DNA of 64,000 bases from Bradysia coprophila (Eukaryota > Arthropoda > Insecta > Diptera > Sciaridae): assembly GCF_014529535.1 (NCBI RefSeq), contig NW_023503313.1, positions 1 to 64,000 on the forward strand. The letters are read 5' to 3'. Made by a program: the position numbers and the translations under genes. A model generated the notes under the pieces. It saw nothing but the letters and a program-made list of their open reading frames with translations, was not told where the DNA came from and did no database searches. Positions 60,216-64,000 of this stretch are shown piece after piece; the first letter of the stretch is position 1; each line of letters begins with the position of its first letter.

Positions 60216-61440
60216 ATAATAGTAGATTACGTTGGATGCTGCGAAAGTAATTCATTACACAATGACACAATTTTGTGATACGAGCAAACTCACGAGTAAG
60301 TTTTTGAGCAACAAGCTTCGGTAACTGTTTTCCAGGCAAGTGTAGAGTTTGCAACTACACTTGTCGAGAAAACAGTTACCGAAGCTTGTTGCTCAAAAAC
60401 ACGAGTAAGTTTACGAGTTCTACAAAATTGTGTCCGAGAGCAATGAATTACGTCGCGCACAGATTGCATTCAAACGGTGGTGATGATTGGATCGATGCTG
60501 TTTATAATTGTTAAAGGTACCATTGATATGGGCGGATTCCAAACCGTATGGTCGCGAAATTTAGAAGGTGAACGATTAGATTTTCCAGAGTAATATTACC
60601 TATACGGCCACAATCGCAGCATCCAACGTATTCTGGTTTATTGCCTGCTCATGCGAAAATTGACTATTACACGGCTGTTCTGCAGAAGTTCTACATAAAT
60701 TCAGTATCTCAATATACCAAAACCAACAAAACAAAAATAAATCTGTTCTTACGATAAAACGTTTACAAACAAATCTAGTGTACTGACGAAATCGGCTCAC
60801 ACGCTACACGTCTCCTAAAAAATTGATCCCGAAAACAGCACTCATGTTACATTAGTATTGTCGCAACAGTAGTTACAATTGCGTTGGTGACATGTTAATA
60901 TTGAATAGTTTTTCGCAGTTAGTATCGATGAAGACGCATTGTTTGTGCAATTATTTTGTTAGTCCTTTTTAATGTTTTCAAAAAAATGTGCAACAAAGTG
61001 TAGTGTTTGTACTATAAGCAAAAGCATTTAGTGTTACAAGTGAAAAGTACAACGAAATGTGCGGCCATAAAGTGTTACTTCGGAACATCAAAACTATTGT
61101 TACAATAAATATGGCCGACAATTCTGTGTTGCGAATTCTTCTAAAAGTATGTTGTAACCAGATTACTTGCGTAACAAGTTTTTCTGAAATAACTGTGTTC
61201 ATCGATCAATATTTTTATCAAAAAATTTTTATTTTAGCGACATTTCTTACATTCTTTTTCGATCGATCGATTCATTCAACAAAAAAGATAAAATGAAAGC
61301 AAGGCAAATTTTACTTGAAAGAACTGTCAACTTGAAATAAACCCCAAACATCCCTAGTGTAATGACTCACTTTCGCGGGGGGTAAACAGCCGTGTAATAG
61401 TCAATTTTCGCACGGGGCAGGCAATAAAATATTTTGACTT
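60216..61440. repeat. Hairpin repeat unit 2 of a diverged tandem duplication
   Basis: It opens ATAATAGTAG-TTACGTTGGA then GCTGCGAAAGTAATTCATTA. The hairpin at about 60236-60463 has nearly perfect inner arms (60301-60345 against 60355-60399, a loop of only nine bases). The ordered words of unit 1 follow over 60600-60880. It ends near 61355-61435 with GTGTAATGACTCACTTTCGC and an inverted copy of the 60636-60680 segment (TGCGAAAATTGACTATTACA, then CGGCTGTT). Confidence 0.65.
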
Positions 61441-64000
61441 TTTATGACGTATTCTGTCTTGTTCTTATTCTGTCGTGTCTTGTCATCTATTCATAAAACC
61501 TCGTTAGTAATGAATTTTTAAATATTATCCCACAAAGCCCCCGATCTATTGTTCTAAGCTTTCAAATGGCTAAATTTATTTCTTGAATATTTTTTTTTTA
61601 ATCATATCGGTTAACATCGTTGGTGTCAGAGGATAGAGGAAATGGTTTGCTCGACTCATTTCTGAAGATATTCAAGCAATAAAAGAAATCACAGAAAATT
61701 AATAATTAAGAGACAGCGTTACCTAGTCAACTTTAGTAATTAACGATATAAGAAACATTTTAAAATTTTCGACATTAAAAATCAAGTTCGCTTAGAGCCA
61801 GAATCTACCTCAAAAAAAAAGTTTTTCCTGCAAATCATAAATTCTACTGATTTTGCATTCTTGTGCAAACTTCTCCCATGTCCAAAGTCAAAACAGCAAA
61901 TATCGAAGCAATTATCTATAGAATTACACAATTTGGCAACCGCAGATTCTTTTGAAAGCTTTTTTTATTGAAATTTTTTTTTAAATCCGTGTGTGTCTTA
62001 TTGTAAGGTGTACGTACACACATAGCGTAATATTAAAGCATGTAAAGTGATGTTCGCATTGCTTTAAATTGAATATTTTACGTATGTACGTACCAGTACC
62101 ATCATGTTTACACTAGCCTGGTTTTTACCATTGAAATATTCAATTTCATCGATTTTCATTTTCCTTTCGAAAATATGGAGAAAAAAAATTTGGTTTATGC
62201 ACAGTGTTCGCACACTAAACAGGATTAGAATTTTGCAAAAAAAAAGTTAACTCTAAATTGGGTCATGTATATTAGATTGTTGCTTGGGCAATTTTTCTTG
62301 CTACGAAATGTTTGAAAAATAGTTGACAGCATCGACTATGAAATGAACACTGCGTAAATAAGTTGACACTATTGTTTCAAAATAACAGGTCATGGTCGAT
62401 TGATCGTGAAGGCGGTGAAGCCTCAATACGCGTACAACAGGCCATAACCTGTTATTTTAATCGTAATATTTCAATCCTATCAATTTTCGTGTTCGTCATG
62501 CTGCTTGCATTACAAAATGCTACATATTAGAAACTGAGACACCAAATTCGTGACGAAAGGGTGTCATATTTAATAACATTCATTAAGACTAGGTAATTTG
62601 GTTTTCACATTATTGGCTGTGGGTAAAAAATTAGTCCATTTTAATACTGAACGAACATATGGGTGTTATCGGGTTGGGTTTAAATACTCAAATCGTAACT
62701 TTATCTTTGCTGAATTTACTCAACAGTTTAATTGTCTGTCCGTTACATACCAATCGCAACGAATTACAATATGTCTTGAATAATTCATTCGTTCTTGATA
62801 TCCTTAAACAGCTAAGCTTCTGCAGATAATGCATAATCGAGGTATTCTTAAATATATATCGAGAGAGAGTAAAAAGCATAACGCTATCCATCAATAAGTG
62901 AAATCTGTGCGGGTATAAAATCCAATTGAGTATGGGGTTTTAAACATTCACCGAAAAAAAGAACGTTGAGTTAATTAAAGTTTGCGTTACAAAGTTAAAA
63001 GCATTTTAATGTATGTTTTTTTCTCGGGCGAATATAAAAATGGATTTCAATGTACACCATAGCATTAAAGACTTTTCTGTTTGTATAAAAAAAATATGGG
63101 AAAACATTAATATGTTGTGGTGAAATGTTGCTTGTTGTTAGGTCTAGTATAACGTGTCTCGGGTTTGATTTAAAAGCCAGAATTCGTAAGCAAATAAAAT
63201 TATTCACTCGCGAGGAAAGTTCATTTTAAAAGGCGACTAACCCGGCGTTGCAAGCCATGCTGGAACAAAGTGACTTTAGAAAGTATATATTACACAATCT
63301 TATATCTGATAGGTCTCAAGTTTCAAGGTTAGTATGATATGCAGACGCAGACACTGATAAATAAATAAGTAAAAAAAAACGTATGGATCTGGTACCTCTT
63401 GTCAGGCAGTATGTTCATTTTAAAGGAGAGTATGTCTGTAAATGGGATTTGATGGTCTGAAGAGCTAAAATGTTAAACCTATGTTTTCTTTAGAACTTTA
63501 AAAAATACTTTAAGGGTCGGGCGTTCTGGGTGTTCATCTAAATGTTGGAATATGTTGACATATGTGTGTCTCGCACTACACTACAGTATTTTCTAAAATT
63601 TTCATTGACAAAAAAGATTTCAAAAAATTACCTTGCGGCAGATAACTTATCTCAAGGGAACTTTTTTTGTATAGAAAATCACGTTATCTGGACACGAAGT
63701 GGTATTTATTCTTTTTTGTCAGTGATGAAAAATGCGGGTCCATAGCACTTCCGATTGAATAATCGCCAAACTTCAAATACCCAAAAAAAATATTTCCCTC
63801 ATGAAAAGTGAGATATACAAAATGCGGCAGGAAGTCATAGAATCGTCTTCCTTTCACAAAATGTTACGTAAAAAAGGGTTTCGTAAAGAAGACGTTTCGA
63901 AAAATAAATTGGTCGATGAAAAAAATGTTGGCGATTTTTTTTCGATACTTCATGGCTATCGAGTTTTGTCGAGGGCAGACTTTCTAGAAATTTCTAGAAA
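61441..64000. other. Intergenic, one small hairpin
   Basis: No supported gene up to the window end. A hairpin at 62384-62460 pairs AAAATAACAGGTCATGG with CCATAACCTGTTATTTT; its loop contains TGATCGTGAAGGCGGTGA, close to the TGATCACGAAGGCGGTGA found in the fold-back element at 28690. The frames at 62598-62783 and 63542-63745 are not recognisable. Confidence 0.4.

Overview
This is eukaryotic nuclear DNA, AT-rich, with short spliced genes (most introns 50-70 bp, GT-AG). The gene set includes a GABA-B receptor subunit 2, a CDK20-like kinase, a singles-bar-like MARVEL protein, insect-type CMTM/MARVEL proteins and a trypsin-fold protease homologue. That points to an insect, and the homologies and compact introns suit a dipteran, probably a lower (nematoceran) fly. 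The assignment below order is inference. No bacterial operons, rRNA genes, viral genes or CRISPR arrays were seen.

Gene layout. 2-121 (+): C-terminus of an unidentified protein cut by the window edge. 628-1900 (+): CDK20/CCRK-like kinase, seven exons. 4987-9612 (+): GABA-B receptor subunit 2, fifteen exons, about 1156 aa. 15184-16334 (-) and 17908-19086 (+): two divergently transcribed paralogues of a microsomal short-chain dehydrogenase (HSD17B12/HSDL1-like). 21319-23094 (+): four-helix MARVEL protein resembling singles bar. 29925-30182 (+): small secreted Cys-rich peptide. 31988-33044 (+): trypsin-like serine protease homologue whose catalytic Ser is replaced by Glu. 35448-36132 (-) and 38434-39141 (-): tandem paralogous CMTM-like MARVEL proteins with identical four-exon structure. 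50019-50443 (+): small acidic/Ser-rich protein of unknown function. 50926-53554 (-): three-exon gene for a 374-aa protein resembling an uncharacterised family I associate with fungi. The remainder, notably 9.6-15 kb, 23-29.6 kb, 39-50 kb and 54-64 kb, is gene-poor and packed with mobile-element remnants.

Repeats. Non-autonomous DNA transposons are abundant. Two have hAT-type 8-bp target duplications (25447-26694, a nearly complete palindrome; 33443-33606). Several families have TA duplications and recur in the window (13680/37981; 11488/54861). A family with a shared core near its ends occurs at 17068, 28992 and 36887. Larger structures are a 3.3-kb inverted-repeat composite (23866-27131), a 1.3-kb element whose ends carry repeated GGACAAAATAACC units around a TTCGAA-rich satellite with a 177-bp higher-order period (11757-13090), a fold-back element of about 1.2 kb (28432-29626), and an array of long hairpins within a diverged tandem duplication (58150-61440).

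The genes do not form an obvious pathway; the local clusters are paralogue pairs (SDR pair, MARVEL pair). The most notable biology is the Ser-to-Glu protease homologue, the fungal-family-like gene and the density of palindromic elements. All gene models were spliced by eye: every junction was checked for GT/AG and reading phase, but no transcript evidence was available.
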